Shown one piece after another: positions 33,599 to 43,408 of a stretch of 64,000 nt of DNA. The stretch is from the NCBI RefSeq assembly GCF_051414055.1, contig NZ_JBLKNX010000023.1, forward strand, positions 1 to 64,000. Reading direction: 5' to 3'. The position numbers and the translations under genes were made by a program. The first letter of the stretch is position 1; every line of letters begins with the position of its first letter. This DNA comes from Halosimplex halobium (GTDB lineage: Archaea > Halobacteriota > Halobacteria > Halobacteriales > Haloarculaceae). Below the pieces are notes generated by a model, which was not told where the DNA came from, did no database searches, and saw nothing but the letters and a program-made list of their open reading frames with translations.

Positions 33599-34087
33599 AT
33601 GAGCGACCGCGAGGAGATCCTGGCGCTGCTCCGCGAGAACGCGCGCTACTCGACGGAGGACCTGGCCCGACAGACCGACCTCACGCCCGACGAGGTCGAG
33701 GCCGTCATCGAGGAGCTGGAGACCGACGGCGTCATCAAGGGGTACCAGGCCGTCGTCGACTGGGACAAGGTCGAGCCCGAGCGGGTGCGCGCGGCCGTCG
33801 AGCTGAACGTCACGCTCGACCGCGAGACGGGCTACGACGACATCGCCGAGCGCCTCGCGAAGTTCCCAGAGGTGCAGGGGCTGCGGCTGGTCTCCGGCGA
33901 CTTCGACTTCGCGATGGAGGTCGAGGGCGACTCGATGAGCGAGGTGTCGCGGTTCATCAGCGAGCAGGTCGCGCCCGTCCCGGAGATCACCCAGACGGTG
34001 ACTCACTACATCATGGAGAGCTACAAGGAGCGGGGCGTCGAGTTCGGCGACGGCCACGACGACGACCGCCTGTCGATCTCGCCATGA
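33599..34087 (+). CDS. Lrp/AsnC family transcriptional regulator
   Basis: A 162-residue regulator. The HTH is EEILALLRENARYSTEDLAR followed by DLTPDEVEAVIEELETDGVI, and the RAM effector domain has FPEVQGLRLVSGDFDFAMEV. Such proteins bind amino acids and regulate their metabolism. The gene overlaps the downstream aminotransferase by 4 nt (ATGA), so the regulator likely controls or senses the product of that enzyme, and may autoregulate. Confidence 0.92.
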   Translation: MSDREEILALLRENARYSTEDLARQTDLTPDEVEAVIEELETDGVIKGYQAVVDWDKVEPERVRAAVELNVTLDRETGYDDIAERLAKFPEVQGLRLVSGDFDFAMEVEGDSMSEVSRFISEQVAPVPEITQTVTHYIMESYKERGVEFGDGHDDDRLSISP

Positions 34088-35229
34088 CGTTCGAGCCGAG
34101 CGAGCGGGTCGCGGGCGTGCCCCCGTCGGGGATCCGCCGCTTCTTCGAGATCGCCGAGGAGTACGACGACATCATCTCGCTGGGCGTCGGCGAGCCCGAC
34201 TTCGCGCCGCCGTGGGCCGCCCGCGACGCCGCCATCGCCTCGCTGGAGCGGGGCCAGACCTCCTACACGGCCAACCGCGGCATGCGCGAGCTGCGCGAGC
34301 GGATCGCCGTCGACGCCGACGAGAAGTACGGCCTGCGCTACGACCCGGACGAGGAGATCATCGTCACGTCCGGCGCCAGCGAGGCGGTCGACCTGGCGTT
34401 CAGAGCCTTCCTCGACCCCGGCGACAGCGTAGCGGTCGCCCAGCCGTGTTACATCTCCTACATGCCGGGCGTGCAGTTCGCCGGTGCGGACGTGGTCGAC
34501 GTGCCCACGCGCGCGGCCGACGAGTTCAAGCTCACCCGCGAGGCCCTCGAAGCCTCGGGCGCGGCCGAGGCCGACGCACTCGTCATGTGCTACCCGAACA
34601 ACCCGACCGGCGCGACGATGACCCGCGAGGAGCTGGCGCCGGTCGCCGCGTTCGCCCGCGAGCACGACCTGCTCGTCTTCTCCGACGAGATCTACTCGGA
34701 ACTGTCCTACGAGCACGACCACGCTTCCATCGCGACGCTGCCGGGCATGCGCGAGCGGACCGTCGTGTTCAACGGCTTCTCGAAGGCCTACGCGATGACC
34801 GGCCTGCGGCTGGGGTACGCGCTGGCGCCGGCCGACGCCGTCGACGCGATGAACCGCATCCACCAGTACACGATGCTGTCGGCGCCGACGACAGCCCAGC
34901 ACGCGGCCGTCGAGGCGCTCGAGTCGTGCGACGACGAGGTCCAGGAGATGCGCGCCCAGTACGACCGCCGCCGGAACTTCGTCCTCTCGCGGTTCGAGGA
35001 GATGGGCATCGACTGCTTCCCGGCCGCCGGCGCGTTCTACGCGTTCCCCGAGTGCCCCTGGGCGGACAGCGACGAGTTCGCCGAGGCGCTCATCGAGGAG
35101 GAACGCGTCGCCGTGGTCCCGGGCAACGTCTTCGGCGCCGGCGGCGAGGGGCATCTCCGCGTCTCCTACGCCACCAGCCTCGGCGAGCTCAAGGAGGCGA
35201 TGGCCCGGATCGAATCGTTCATCTCGTAA
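34084..35229 (+). CDS. PLP-dependent class I aminotransferase
   Basis: A 381-residue fold type I aminotransferase. The block LGVGEPDFAPPWAARDAAIA and the SGASEAVDLAFRAF phosphate-loop motif precede CYPNNPTGATM, VFSDEIYSEL and the lysine K234 in FNGFSKAYAMTGLRLGY, which binds PLP. Class members act on aromatic, aspartate or branched-chain amino acids; the sequence does not decide. Translation is coupled to the upstream Lrp regulator by ATGA overlap. Confidence 0.92.
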   Translation: MTFEPSERVAGVPPSGIRRFFEIAEEYDDIISLGVGEPDFAPPWAARDAAIASLERGQTSYTANRGMRELRERIAVDADEKYGLRYDPDEEIIVTSGASEAVDLAFRAFLDPGDSVAVAQPCYISYMPGVQFAGADVVDVPTRAADEFKLTREALEASGAAEADALVMCYPNNPTGATMTREELAPVAAFAREHDLLVFSDEIYSELSYEHDHASIATLPGMRERTVVFNGFSKAYAMTGLRLGYALAPADAVDAMNRIHQYTMLSAPTTAQHAAVEALESCDDEVQEMRAQYDRRRNFVLSRFEEMGIDCFPAAGAFYAFPECPWADSDEFAEALIEEERVAVVPGNVFGAGGEGHLRVSYATSLGELKEAMARIESFIS

Positions 35230-35388
35230 CGGCACCGAATAGTTTATCGCATAGCATTACGCTGTTACACGTTCCGAAGAATACAGGTTACAGCCCCGGT
35301 ACCGGCCGTGATCGGCGGTCGGTGCCGATTATCGGTCCCCTTCGTTTGGGCGTAAAGCTTTTTCCGTCTTACTAGCAGTTAGCCTGTA

Positions 35389-37908
35389 ATGGCTATCGAT
35401 GGCACGGGGGGCAACGAGTCTGACCAGGTCGCGTCGGGGGGCGAACAGCTCTCGGGGGGCGGTGCGACCGTCGGCGAATACACGTGGAACGACCTCCGCA
35501 GGGACGTGCACACGGGTGGACGCTTCGACCGCAGCCAGTACCTCGGGTTCGACCCGCTCGACGTCGAGGACCGGCTGGAGTCGGGCGCGAGCGCGGCGAA
35601 GACGCTCGAACAGGTGTGGGACGACCGCATCGAGGCCGAGCGGTCGTTCGTCGTCAAGGACCGCTACACCTGGGAGCACTTCAAACAGGAGTACTACTAC
35701 GACGAGGACGGCGAGATCCCGCGGGACAGCGACGGGGAGAAGGTCCCGTTCGAGCCCGAGGAGTACCTCGGGTTCGACCCCGACGAGACGGAGGACCGAC
35801 TGAGCGAGGCCGGGGGGGCAGCCGAACGGCTCGCCGACGTCGTCGACGAGCGGACCGTCGACGTCAACCCCGAACTCGACGAGGACGACTTCTTCTCGAC
35901 CGTCGACGGGCACACGACGGTCGTCAACCGGTACGACCTCGAGAAGGCGGTGCCCCTGGAGAAGAAGGCCCACTTCGTCGAGGTCGAGCGCTACTGGGTG
36001 AACAAGCCGTACGCCTGCGTGGTCATCTTCCACTCGCGCAAGGAAAACGAGAAGAAGTACTACGCGATCGAGCCCTACGAGAACGACATCGAGTCCCAGC
36101 TGGTCGAGTTCCTCTCCGGGAAGCTGAAATCGGCGATCAAGTACTCGGAGGACGAGGTCGTCGTCGAGGGGAGCGACGCCGACCGCGCGGGGGTCATCCA
36201 GCGCGAGACCGAGCGGTTGCTCGAACGCTACGACCTCTACACGCCCGGCCAGCAGGGCGATCTCGGGATGATGGACCAGCTCAAGGGGGCACTGGGCATG
36301 GAGATCGAGGTCGAGACCCAGGGGGCCGCCCTCGACGGCATCGAGGCCCGGCCGGAGCCGGCGGTCGTCGACGACGACCCGAAGACGCTCAACGAGTACC
36401 AGGTCGAGAAGCTACTCTACCGCCTGAAACGCGACTTTATCGGCTACGCGCGGATCGACCCGGTCAAACACGACATCAACGTCGAGGACATCTCCTGTGA
36501 CGGGTACAACTCCCGGGTGTTCGTCTACCACACCGAGTACGAGAACATCATCACGAACGTCGAGCACGGCAAGCAGTCGCTGGACGACTTCGTCGTCAAG
36601 CTCGCCCAGCGCTCCGGGAAGGGCATCTCCAAGCGCCAGCCGCAGGTCGACGCCACGCTCCCCGACGGCTCGCGCGCCCAGCTGACCCTCGGCGAGGAAG
36701 TGTCGGACCACGGGACCAACTACACCATCCGCCAGTTCAAGGACGTGCCCTTCACCCCCGTGGACCTCATCAACTGGAACACCTTCTCGCTCGACGAGAT
36801 GGCGTTCCTCTGGCTCTGTATCGAGAACAACAAGTCGATGATCTTCGCCGGGGGGACGGCGTCGGGGAAGACCACCTCGCTGAACGCCATCTCCCTGTTT
36901 ATCCCGTCCAACGCGAAGATCGTCTCCATCGAGGACACGCGCGAGGTCGAACTGCCCCAGCGCAACTGGGTCGCCTCCGTCACCCGCCCCTCGTTCGGCG
37001 AGGACGACAAGGGCGACGTGGACGAGTTCGACCTGCTGGAGGCCGCACTGCGACAGCGCCCCGACTACATCGTGATGGGCGAGGTCCGCGGTGAGGAGGG
37101 TCGGGACCTGTTCCAGGTCATGTCGACCGGGCACACCGCCTACTCGACGTTCCACGCCGACACCGTCGGCGAGGTCATCAAGCGGTTCACGACCGAGCCG
37201 ATCAACGTCTCGAAGACACTGTTCACGGCGCTGGACCTGGTGTCGATCCAGACCCAGACGCGGGTCGACGGCAACAAGGTCCGCCGGAACAAGAACCTCA
37301 CCGAGATCAACGAGTACTCCGCCGAGCACGACGAGATCAACGTCCGCGACGTCTACGAGTGGCAGGCCGAGACCGACGAGTTCCTCCAGATGGGCAACTC
37401 CAACACGCTGGAGGAGCTGAAGTTCGACCGCGGCTGGAAACAGGAACGGCTCGACGAGGAGCTGTTCATGCGGAAGGTGGTGCTCGCCTACCTCATCGAG
37501 CAGGGGCTGAACACCTACACGGAGGTCGCGGCGGCGGTCCAGGCCTTTATCAACGACCCCGACACCATCATGGCGCTGATCGCCGAGGACAAGCTGGAGC
37601 GGTCGCTGGAGGACCTGCGGGAGATGGAGTCGGTCAAGATCAACATCGACCCCGAGAAGGAGAAGATGGTCCCGCGGCCGGACCCGCCGGCGGAGATGCT
37701 GGACGAGGCCGGGGACATCCTCGAGAACGCCGGGCCGCTGTTCGAGCGGTTCCGCGAGAAGGAGACCTCCGACATCGTCGACGCCCTGACCGGCTCGGGC
37801 GTCGACGAGGAGGAGACGGACATCACGCCCGTCGAGGACGAGGACGACGAGGACATCGACTTCAGCGAGTTCGTCCCGGCGGCCGGCGCGGAGGCTGACG
37901 AGGCATGA
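35389..37908 (+). CDS. pilB: type IV pilus assembly ATPase, PilB/VirB11-like, with N-terminal duplication
   Basis: An 839-residue secretion ATPase. The Walker A is FAGGTASGKTTSLN (488-495), the Asp box is in SIEDTREVELPQRN, Walker B is in DYIVMGEVRGEEG, and the His box is in STGHTAYSTFHAD. A duplicated module lies in the N-terminus: residues 31-78 and 93-153 each contain YTW...YLGFDP...EDRL. The N-terminal region probably docks to the membrane protein. It overlaps the PilC gene by 4 nt (ATGA), so both are produced together, powering assembly of the pilin-like proteins encoded further on. Start chosen at the ATG after an AT-rich leader. Confidence 0.9.
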   Translation: MAIDGTGGNESDQVASGGEQLSGGGATVGEYTWNDLRRDVHTGGRFDRSQYLGFDPLDVEDRLESGASAAKTLEQVWDDRIEAERSFVVKDRYTWEHFKQEYYYDEDGEIPRDSDGEKVPFEPEEYLGFDPDETEDRLSEAGGAAERLADVVDERTVDVNPELDEDDFFSTVDGHTTVVNRYDLEKAVPLEKKAHFVEVERYWVNKPYACVVIFHSRKENEKKYYAIEPYENDIESQLVEFLSGKLKSAIKYSEDEVVVEGSDADRAGVIQRETERLLERYDLYTPGQQGDLGMMDQLKGALGMEIEVETQGAALDGIEARPEPAVVDDDPKTLNEYQVEKLLYRLKRDFIGYARIDPVKHDINVEDISCDGYNSRVFVYHTEYENIITNVEHGKQSLDDFVVKLAQRSGKGISKRQPQVDATLPDGSRAQLTLGEEVSDHGTNYTIRQFKDVPFTPVDLINWNTFSLDEMAFLWLCIENNKSMIFAGGTASGKTTSLNAISLFIPSNAKIVSIEDTREVELPQRNWVASVTRPSFGEDDKGDVDEFDLLEAALRQRPDYIVMGEVRGEEGRDLFQVMSTGHTAYSTFHADTVGEVIKRFTTEPINVSKTLFTALDLVSIQTQTRVDGNKVRRNKNLTEINEYSAEHDEINVRDVYEWQAETDEFLQMGNSNTLEELKFDRGWKQERLDEELFMRKVVLAYLIEQGLNTYTEVAAAVQAFINDPDTIMALIAEDKLERSLEDLREMESVKINIDPEKEKMVPRPDPPAEMLDEAGDILENAGPLFERFREKETSDIVDALTGSGVDEEETDITPVEDEDDEDIDFSEFVPAAGAEADEA

Positions 37909-40001
37909 GCCTCGGGCGGTCATCGCAGCAGCTCGGCGGCTCCAACACCGTCGGGGACACGTTCTACCCCCTCTACCAGGTGCTGTTCGACGAGGAGGGC
38001 GACTTCGTCTCCGGCATCGAGGACAAGCTCGCCGAGGCCCGGATGGGCGACAACGTCGAGATGTACATCTCGCGGGCGCTCGCGGTCGGCACCGTCGCCG
38101 GGCTGACGCTCTGGCTGCTCGGCATGCTGCTCGGCTTCCTGCTCGTCCAGATGCTCGGCCTCGCGGAGGGGCCGCTGCTCGGACTGCGCATCCCCGACGC
38201 CATCGAACCCATCGTGCTGGCGCTGAAAGTCCCCGCGCTCGTGTTCCTCTCGGGGCTCGTGTTCGGCGCTATCGGCTTCGGCGTCGGCTTCGGGTCGCTC
38301 CTCTCGATCCCCTACTTCCGCTCGAACGCGCGCAAACGCGAGATCAACGTCCTCCTCTCGGACTCCGTGGCGTTCATGTACGCCCTCTCGGTGGGCGGGC
38401 TGAACCAGCTCGAGATCCTCCAGGCGATGGCCCAGGCGGACGACACCTACGGCGAGGTCGCCAAGGAGTTCCAGTCGATCGTCCTCGAGACGGAGTATTT
38501 CGACACCGACTACCGGACGGCGATCCGCAACCAGTCCATCGAGACGCCCAGCGAGGAGCTGAGCCAGTTCCTCACGGACATGCTGTCGATCGTCGACTCC
38601 GGCGGTGACATGACCTCGTTCCTGGAGGACCAGAAGGACAAGCACATGCGGACGGCCAAGCAGGAGCAGAAGAAGATGCTGGACACCCTGGAGCTGTTCG
38701 GCGAGATGTACATGACCCTCTCGCTGTTCCCGCTCCTGCTCATCATCATCCTCGTCATCATGTCGATGATGTCCTCGGGGTCGAAGATGGACATGATGGT
38801 CGGCACCGTCTACGGGCTCATCCCGCTGACCGGGGTCGGGTTCCTCGTGCTCACCTCGACGGTGACCCAGGACTCCATCGGCGACGGCTACCTCCGCCCG
38901 GACCGCGGCGACGAGCGGACCTACTCCGAGGCCGACGCCGGCTTCCTCAACCTCGGGCTCGTCGAGAGCTACACCGGCACCTACGGCGTTTTCGACCGCA
39001 TCAAGAGCCGCGAGGGGACCTACCGCGCGACCCAGATCCTCAGGCAGCCCCACATCTTCTTCCGCGACAACCCGCTGTACGTCCTCGGCGTGACGATCCC
39101 GGTCACGATCGCCTTCTTCGCCGTCGTGGTCATCTTCCACATGGCGCCGATGACCATCTCGGAACTGGTGGTCCCCCAGGGCGGGGACGTGCCCGAGGGC
39201 CTCAACGACCCGTCGAAACGGTGGACCTACCCGGTCATCACGGGGACGTTCATGTGGGTGTACGTCCCGATCTATCTCAATCTCCTGCCGCTGGGGATCT
39301 TCTACGAGTGGAACCTGCGGACGCGCCGCAGCGTCATCGGCAACCTCTCGGAGAACCTCCGCAAGCTCGCCTCCGCCAACGACACCGGGATGACGCTGCT
39401 GGAGTCGATCCGGGTCGTCGCCGACACCTCCTCCGGGCGGATGGCCGACGAGCTGGAGACGATGCACGCGAAGGTCAACTACGGGACCAGCCTCAAGAGC
39501 GCGCTCCGGGAGTTCAACAACAGCTACCACATCCCGCGGCTCGCCCGGACGGTCAAGCTCATCAGCGAGGCCCAGGAGGCCTCCAGCCAGATCCAGGACG
39601 TGCTCTCGACGGCCGCCCAGGCCTCCGAGAACCAGGACGACATCGACCTCGAACGCAAGTCCCGGACCCGGATGCAGATGGTCATCATCATCATGACCTA
39701 CCTCACGCTGCTGGGCGTGATGGCGCTGCTGAAGGTCCGGTTCCTGACGGTCATGGCGGACCTCGCGACCCAGACGGGCTCCAGCGGTTCCAGCAGCGCC
39801 GTCGGCGGCGGCAGCTTCAGCGGCGTCAACACGCAGATGCTCTCGGTCCTCTTTTTCCACGCGGTCGTCCTCCAGGCGCTGCTGTCGTCGTTCATCGCCG
39901 GCTACATCCGCGACGTGAACCTGCTCTCGGGCGTCAAGTTCGCGGTCATCCTCCCCACGATCGCGCTGGTCGTCTGGTACGTCGTCACGCTGATGTCCTG
40001 A
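37905..40001 (+). CDS. pilC: type IV pilus platform membrane protein, PilC/TadC-like
   Basis: A 698-residue integral membrane protein with about nine helices. It contains two T2SF-like domains, the first around VLLSDSVAFMYALSVGGLNQ and the second around NLSENLRKLASANDTGMTLL. This double-domain form, near 700 residues, is normal for archaeal pilus platforms. It transmits force from the PilB ATPase to the growing pilus. It begins inside the stop codon of pilB. The C-terminal helices are next to a flexible Ser/Gly loop (about 625-645). Confidence 0.9.
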   Translation: MSLGRSSQQLGGSNTVGDTFYPLYQVLFDEEGDFVSGIEDKLAEARMGDNVEMYISRALAVGTVAGLTLWLLGMLLGFLLVQMLGLAEGPLLGLRIPDAIEPIVLALKVPALVFLSGLVFGAIGFGVGFGSLLSIPYFRSNARKREINVLLSDSVAFMYALSVGGLNQLEILQAMAQADDTYGEVAKEFQSIVLETEYFDTDYRTAIRNQSIETPSEELSQFLTDMLSIVDSGGDMTSFLEDQKDKHMRTAKQEQKKMLDTLELFGEMYMTLSLFPLLLIIILVIMSMMSSGSKMDMMVGTVYGLIPLTGVGFLVLTSTVTQDSIGDGYLRPDRGDERTYSEADAGFLNLGLVESYTGTYGVFDRIKSREGTYRATQILRQPHIFFRDNPLYVLGVTIPVTIAFFAVVVIFHMAPMTISELVVPQGGDVPEGLNDPSKRWTYPVITGTFMWVYVPIYLNLLPLGIFYEWNLRTRRSVIGNLSENLRKLASANDTGMTLLESIRVVADTSSGRMADELETMHAKVNYGTSLKSALREFNNSYHIPRLARTVKLISEAQEASSQIQDVLSTAAQASENQDDIDLERKSRTRMQMVIIIMTYLTLLGVMALLKVRFLTVMADLATQTGSSGSSSAVGGGSFSGVNTQMLSVLFFHAVVLQALLSSFIAGYIRDVNLLSGVKFAVILPTIALVVWYVVTLMS

Positions 40002-40105
40002 CGACCGCCCGCCGATATCCTGACGACGCGTCGCCCGCTTTCGATTCCGCCCGCGCCTGCAGCGGCCGGCCCAACGCTCAGGTGCGCGAGCGAGCTACCG
40101 CGCCC

Positions 40106-40348
40106 ATGGAGGCACCCAGCGAACTCCGGTCCGCGGCGGCCGACGACGAGGACATCGCCATCACCCGCCGCGAGCGCGACGGCGGGACCGTCGTCGTGGT
40201 CGACTTCGGCGAGAGCGTCGACGCACGGCTCGACGTCCTCGGCGACACCGCCATCGTCGTCGCCGGCGACCGCCAGTTCGAGTTCGAGATCGCCGGCGAA
40301 GTGGACGATCTGTCGGTCAACGACGGGATGCTGACGATCCGGTCGTGA
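40106..40348 (+). CDS. small Hsp20-like haloarchaeal protein
   Basis: An 80-residue acidic protein, EDIAITRRERDGGTVVVVDF then SVDARLDVLGDTAIVVAGDR and FEIAGEVDDLSVNDGMLTIR. The strand pattern and the terminal GMLTI motif resemble a short Hsp20/alpha-crystallin domain, like a haloarchaeal family of uncharacterised proteins. It follows the pilC gene by about 100 bp on the same strand; a functional link is possible but unsupported. Confidence 0.7.
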   Translation: MEAPSELRSAAADDEDIAITRRERDGGTVVVVDFGESVDARLDVLGDTAIVVAGDRQFEFEIAGEVDDLSVNDGMLTIRS

Positions 40349-40392
40349 GGTCCGCCGCCGGCGACTCGCTCGACCTCCCGCCGGTCCGCCGT

Positions 40393-41367
40393 TCAGCCGC
40401 TCGCGGGAGTCCCGGCGGGCGACCCGTCGAGTTCGTCCGTCGGTGTCGGCGCGGCGGTGCCGTTCGGCGACGGCGTCGCGGTACCGTCCGGCGTCGCCGT
40501 ACCGGTCCCGTTCGGCGTTGCAGTGTCGGGCGTCGCGGTCCCCTCCGGCGTCGCGTCGGGGTCGGCGGGCGCCGGCGTCGACAGCCGCGGGACCTCGCCG
40601 AGCCAGTCGGGCGGGGTCGGGTTCGACTCGCCCAGGCGGCTGTAGTCGTAGCGCATGGTGACCCGGGCGCGTTCGCCGTCGACGACCCGGTCGTACTCGG
40701 CGGCCATCGACCGGACGAACCCCTCCGGCGTGACGTAGGCGGTCGCGCTGAACCGGGAGATCGTCGCCTCCGCGGGGCCGACGGCCGGCGGCGGGTCGCC
40801 GGCCGCGTACAGCCGGTAGTACGTGCGGTCCCCGCGCTCGACCGTCGACACCGAGACCCGCCGGTCGTCGAACATCTGCCGGACCGGCACGGTCGCGAAG
40901 TCGTAGTCCTCGGGCCGGCCCGGCAGCGGGAGCAGGTCGTATCTGGTCTCCCCGGCCTCGACCGCCCGCAGGTAGCCGCCCGTCGCGTTGACGTACAGCG
41001 AGACGTTGCGCCCGGTCTCGCCCCGGGTCTGCGAGACGGTGAACGTCTCCCGGCCGACGACGAGTCGCCGGACGAGTCGGTCCCCGTCGGCCCCGTCCGT
41101 GTCGTAACTGACGGACCAGGTGTAGGTCCTGTTGACCAGATGGGCGGCGTGAGCACTGGTGAGCGCGTCGGCGTCGACGGTCCCGTTGGCCAGCACGCCC
41201 GGCGGGAGGTCGTCGGGCAGCGTCCGTGTCGGCGTCGGACCGTCGGTGACCGGGACGGGCGTCACGGTGTCGGTCGGCCCGCGCCGGGGGTCGCCGCTCC
41301 CGAACGGGACGGCGCTACACCCGGCCACGAGGACGAGCGTCGCGACGACTGCGGCCCCCCGTCGCAT
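40393..41367 (-). CDS. exported lipoprotein of unknown function
   Basis: A 324-residue protein starting MRRGAAVVATLVLVAGCSAV, a lipoprotein signal with lipobox VAGC (Cys17). The body contains repeated strand segments such as YTWSVSYDTDGADGDRLVRR and VSLYVNATGGYLRAVEAGET, a pattern seen in haloarchaeal lipoproteins that have a LolA/LppX-like barrel. The C-terminal 80 residues are Thr/Pro/Asp-rich and unstructured. It is divergent from the gene at 41456. Confidence 0.75.
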   Translation of the reverse strand: MRRGAAVVATLVLVAGCSAVPFGSGDPRRGPTDTVTPVPVTDGPTPTRTLPDDLPPGVLANGTVDADALTSAHAAHLVNRTYTWSVSYDTDGADGDRLVRRLVVGRETFTVSQTRGETGRNVSLYVNATGGYLRAVEAGETRYDLLPLPGRPEDYDFATVPVRQMFDDRRVSVSTVERGDRTYYRLYAAGDPPPAVGPAEATISRFSATAYVTPEGFVRSMAAEYDRVVDGERARVTMRYDYSRLGESNPTPPDWLGEVPRLSTPAPADPDATPEGTATPDTATPNGTGTATPDGTATPSPNGTAAPTPTDELDGSPAGTPASG

Positions 41368-41455
41368 CACTCCCGCTTGGGCCCTGGGGCACAATACGCC
41401 TTCGGCGTCGAGATGCGAGCCCTCATGCCGGTCCGGTCCCTGGGACCGCCGAGCC

Positions 41456-41704
41456 ATGGCCGACGACCTCGACCTGCGGGTGTACAGGCGCGGACCGGAC
41501 CGCTACGTGCTGTGGTCGACGCGCGTCTCGGACGCGCTGCTCGACGACGTGACGCGCGAAGCGCTCGTCGAGTGGGTCCTGCACAAGCGACCCGAGGCTA
41601 CGCCCGCCGAGATCGAGGCGCTCGTCGACGCCGCCGACGACCGCGCCGCGACCGACGCCAGCGACACCTACGAGGAGTCGCCGGACTGGCTGGCCGGGAA
41701 CTGA
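41456..41704 (+). CDS. small haloarchaeal protein of unknown function
   Basis: An 82-residue acidic protein: DLRVYRRGPDRYVLWSTRVS then WVLHKRPEATPAEIEALVDA and a short C-terminal EESPDWLAGN. No domain is recognised and no signal is seen. Base composition and codon use fit the host. It is a lone gene upstream of tRNA-Ala. Confidence 0.6.
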   Translation: MADDLDLRVYRRGPDRYVLWSTRVSDALLDDVTREALVEWVLHKRPEATPAEIEALVDAADDRAATDASDTYEESPDWLAGN

Positions 41705-41854
41705 CTCGCGCCGCTCCGGGCGGCGAGCCGGCGCGAAGCGGCGCGGCCGACGGTAGTCGACCTTTCCCGGATTTTCGCGATAGCGAGGATCCGACGGCGG
41801 ATTCACGCAGCGATCCTCCGGCTCACGGGGAACGTTTCGCCGGAAAAAGCGGCA

Positions 41855-41926
41855 TGGACTCGCCGGGATTTGAACCCGGGGCCTTCCCCGTGCCAGGGGG
41901 ATGATCTACCACTGATCTACGAGCCC
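41855..41926 (-). tRNA. tRNA-Ala(GGC)
   Basis: Reading the minus strand, acceptor GGGCTCG/CGAGTCC with discriminator A includes the G3-U70 pair that identifies alanine tRNAs. The anticodon stem TCCCC/GGGGA holds the loop CTGGCAC with anticodon GGC. The T arm is CCGGGTTCAAATCCCGG. No intron and no encoded CCA. 72 nt. Confidence 0.94.
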
Positions 41927-42158
41927 GCACGCAAATCAGGGTAGCCGGGACTGTTTCATAAACCCATCGAAGCGCGGAGGCTCCGTCAGCGACTACCACG
42001 CGACTGGTGTCAGCCGTCCGAACGTCACAGTATCAACTTCTGAAACGAAGGGCCAACGGATATAACCGGGAATCGCGTCTCCCACGACAGGCACGGTTCG
42101 GTCCGGGCGTCGTTCGGGGGACGACGGCGGCGCCCGCGGCGACCGTCGGAAACACACG

Positions 42159-42770
42159 ATGTCAGCATTCGGGAATAGCGCCGGGTCCGCGACGCGGCCC
42201 GGGGACGCACGTCGGATCGGGGGCAGCGAGCGGTGCGGCCGGCGCGGGCAGACGACGCTGGACTTCGCCATCGGGATGAGTCTCTTTTTGCTGACGCTCG
42301 TCTTCGTGGTGGCGTTCGTCCCGGGGATGCTGGAGCCGTTCGCCGGTGGGGCCCAGTCGGAGACGCCGGCGGTCAACCGGGTCGCCGACGAGCTGACCCA
42401 GGGGACGCTGGGCAACGCGAGCGCGCCGTACGTCCTCGACGGGACGTGTACCGTCGAGCTGTTCACGGCCGGGGTCCCGGCCCAGTGTCGGTACGACGGG
42501 ACGGAGCTGTCCGACAGGGTCGGAGTCCTCGAGCGGACGCCGGTGAACGTGACGATCCGGGGGGACCTCGACGACTCGGGTACTGACAACATCCTCTGCT
42601 GGGACACGAGCGTCCCGGGCGGGCAACTGGCCGAGCGGGGCGACCCGGGATGCGGGACGCTGTTGACCGGGGGTTCGAACCCCGCCGGGAGCGGCGGGAA
42701 GACCGTCAGCGCGCGGCGGGTCGCGCTGCTCGACGGGGAGGACGTGACCGTGGAGGTGGTGATGTGGTGA
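42159..42770 (+). CDS. pilin-like protein 1 of the pilus locus
   Basis: A 203-residue protein with a basic N-terminus (GGSERCGRRGQTTLDFAIGM) and one hydrophobic helix (IGMSLFLLTLVFVVAFVPGM). An extracellular beta-rich domain with several cysteines follows. The short basic leader then Q-T-x-x-D/E and a helix is the class III signal arrangement of pseudopilins, where the acidic residue at +5 mimics Glu5. First of five overlapping genes (stop overlaps next start as GTGA). Part of the locus with PilB and PilC. Confidence 0.75.
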   Translation: MSAFGNSAGSATRPGDARRIGGSERCGRRGQTTLDFAIGMSLFLLTLVFVVAFVPGMLEPFAGGAQSETPAVNRVADELTQGTLGNASAPYVLDGTCTVELFTAGVPAQCRYDGTELSDRVGVLERTPVNVTIRGDLDDSGTDNILCWDTSVPGGQLAERGDPGCGTLLTGGSNPAGSGGKTVSARRVALLDGEDVTVEVVMW

Positions 42771-43408
42771 CGCCGCAGCGGCCGCCGCGTCGCGAGGGGG
42801 CGGGAACCCCCGAACGGAGGGGGGACCGCGGGCAGGCTCACACGCTGGAGGGCGTCGTGGCGAGTCTGATACTGCTGTCGGCGGTGGTGTTCGCGCTGGA
42901 GATGACGGCGGTGACGCCGCTGTCGGCGAGCACGTCCAGCCAGCACATCGAGAACCAGCAGGAGGCGACGGCACGGGGCGTGCTCGCCTCGGCGGCCGAG
43001 ACGGGCGCGCTGGAGCGGGCGGTGCTGTCGTGGAACGAGACGAGCGAGCAGTTCCACGAGACGAGCGACCTGGGATACTTCACGTCGGACGCGCCGCCGA
43101 ACGACTTCGGCGACATGCTCGACCGGTCGTTCAACCGCCGGGGCGTCGCCTACAACATCTACCTGCGGTACCAGGACGACGACGGGACGCCCGACAGCCG
43201 GCGGTACGCCTACCAGGGTCGGCCGAGCGACAACGCCGTCCAGGCGACGTGGACGCTGACGCTGTTCGAGAACGACCGGATTCGCGACGCGAGCGGGGAT
43301 CCGACGGGGACGGCGGTCAGCGAGGAGTCGACGTTCTTCGCGCCGCCGGCGTCCGACGGCGCGGTGTACAACGTCGTCCGCGTGGAGGTGGTCGTGTGGC
43401 GGATCTGA
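42767..43408 (+). CDS. pilin-like protein 2 of the pilus locus
   Basis: A 213-residue protein beginning at GTG (42767), which overlaps the upstream stop. The N-terminal RRGDRGQAHTLEGVVASLIL is a basic stretch then helix VVASLILLSAVVFALEMTAV, with Glu near +5 (HTLEG). The C-terminal domain contains YNIYLRYQDDDGTPDSRRYA and DGAVYNVVRVEVVVW. It is the second pseudopilin-like component. The downstream gene again starts within it. Confidence 0.72.
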   Translation: MTPQRPPRREGAGTPERRGDRGQAHTLEGVVASLILLSAVVFALEMTAVTPLSASTSSQHIENQQEATARGVLASAAETGALERAVLSWNETSEQFHETSDLGYFTSDAPPNDFGDMLDRSFNRRGVAYNIYLRYQDDDGTPDSRRYAYQGRPSDNAVQATWTLTLFENDRIRDASGDPTGTAVSEESTFFAPPASDGAVYNVVRVEVVVWRI

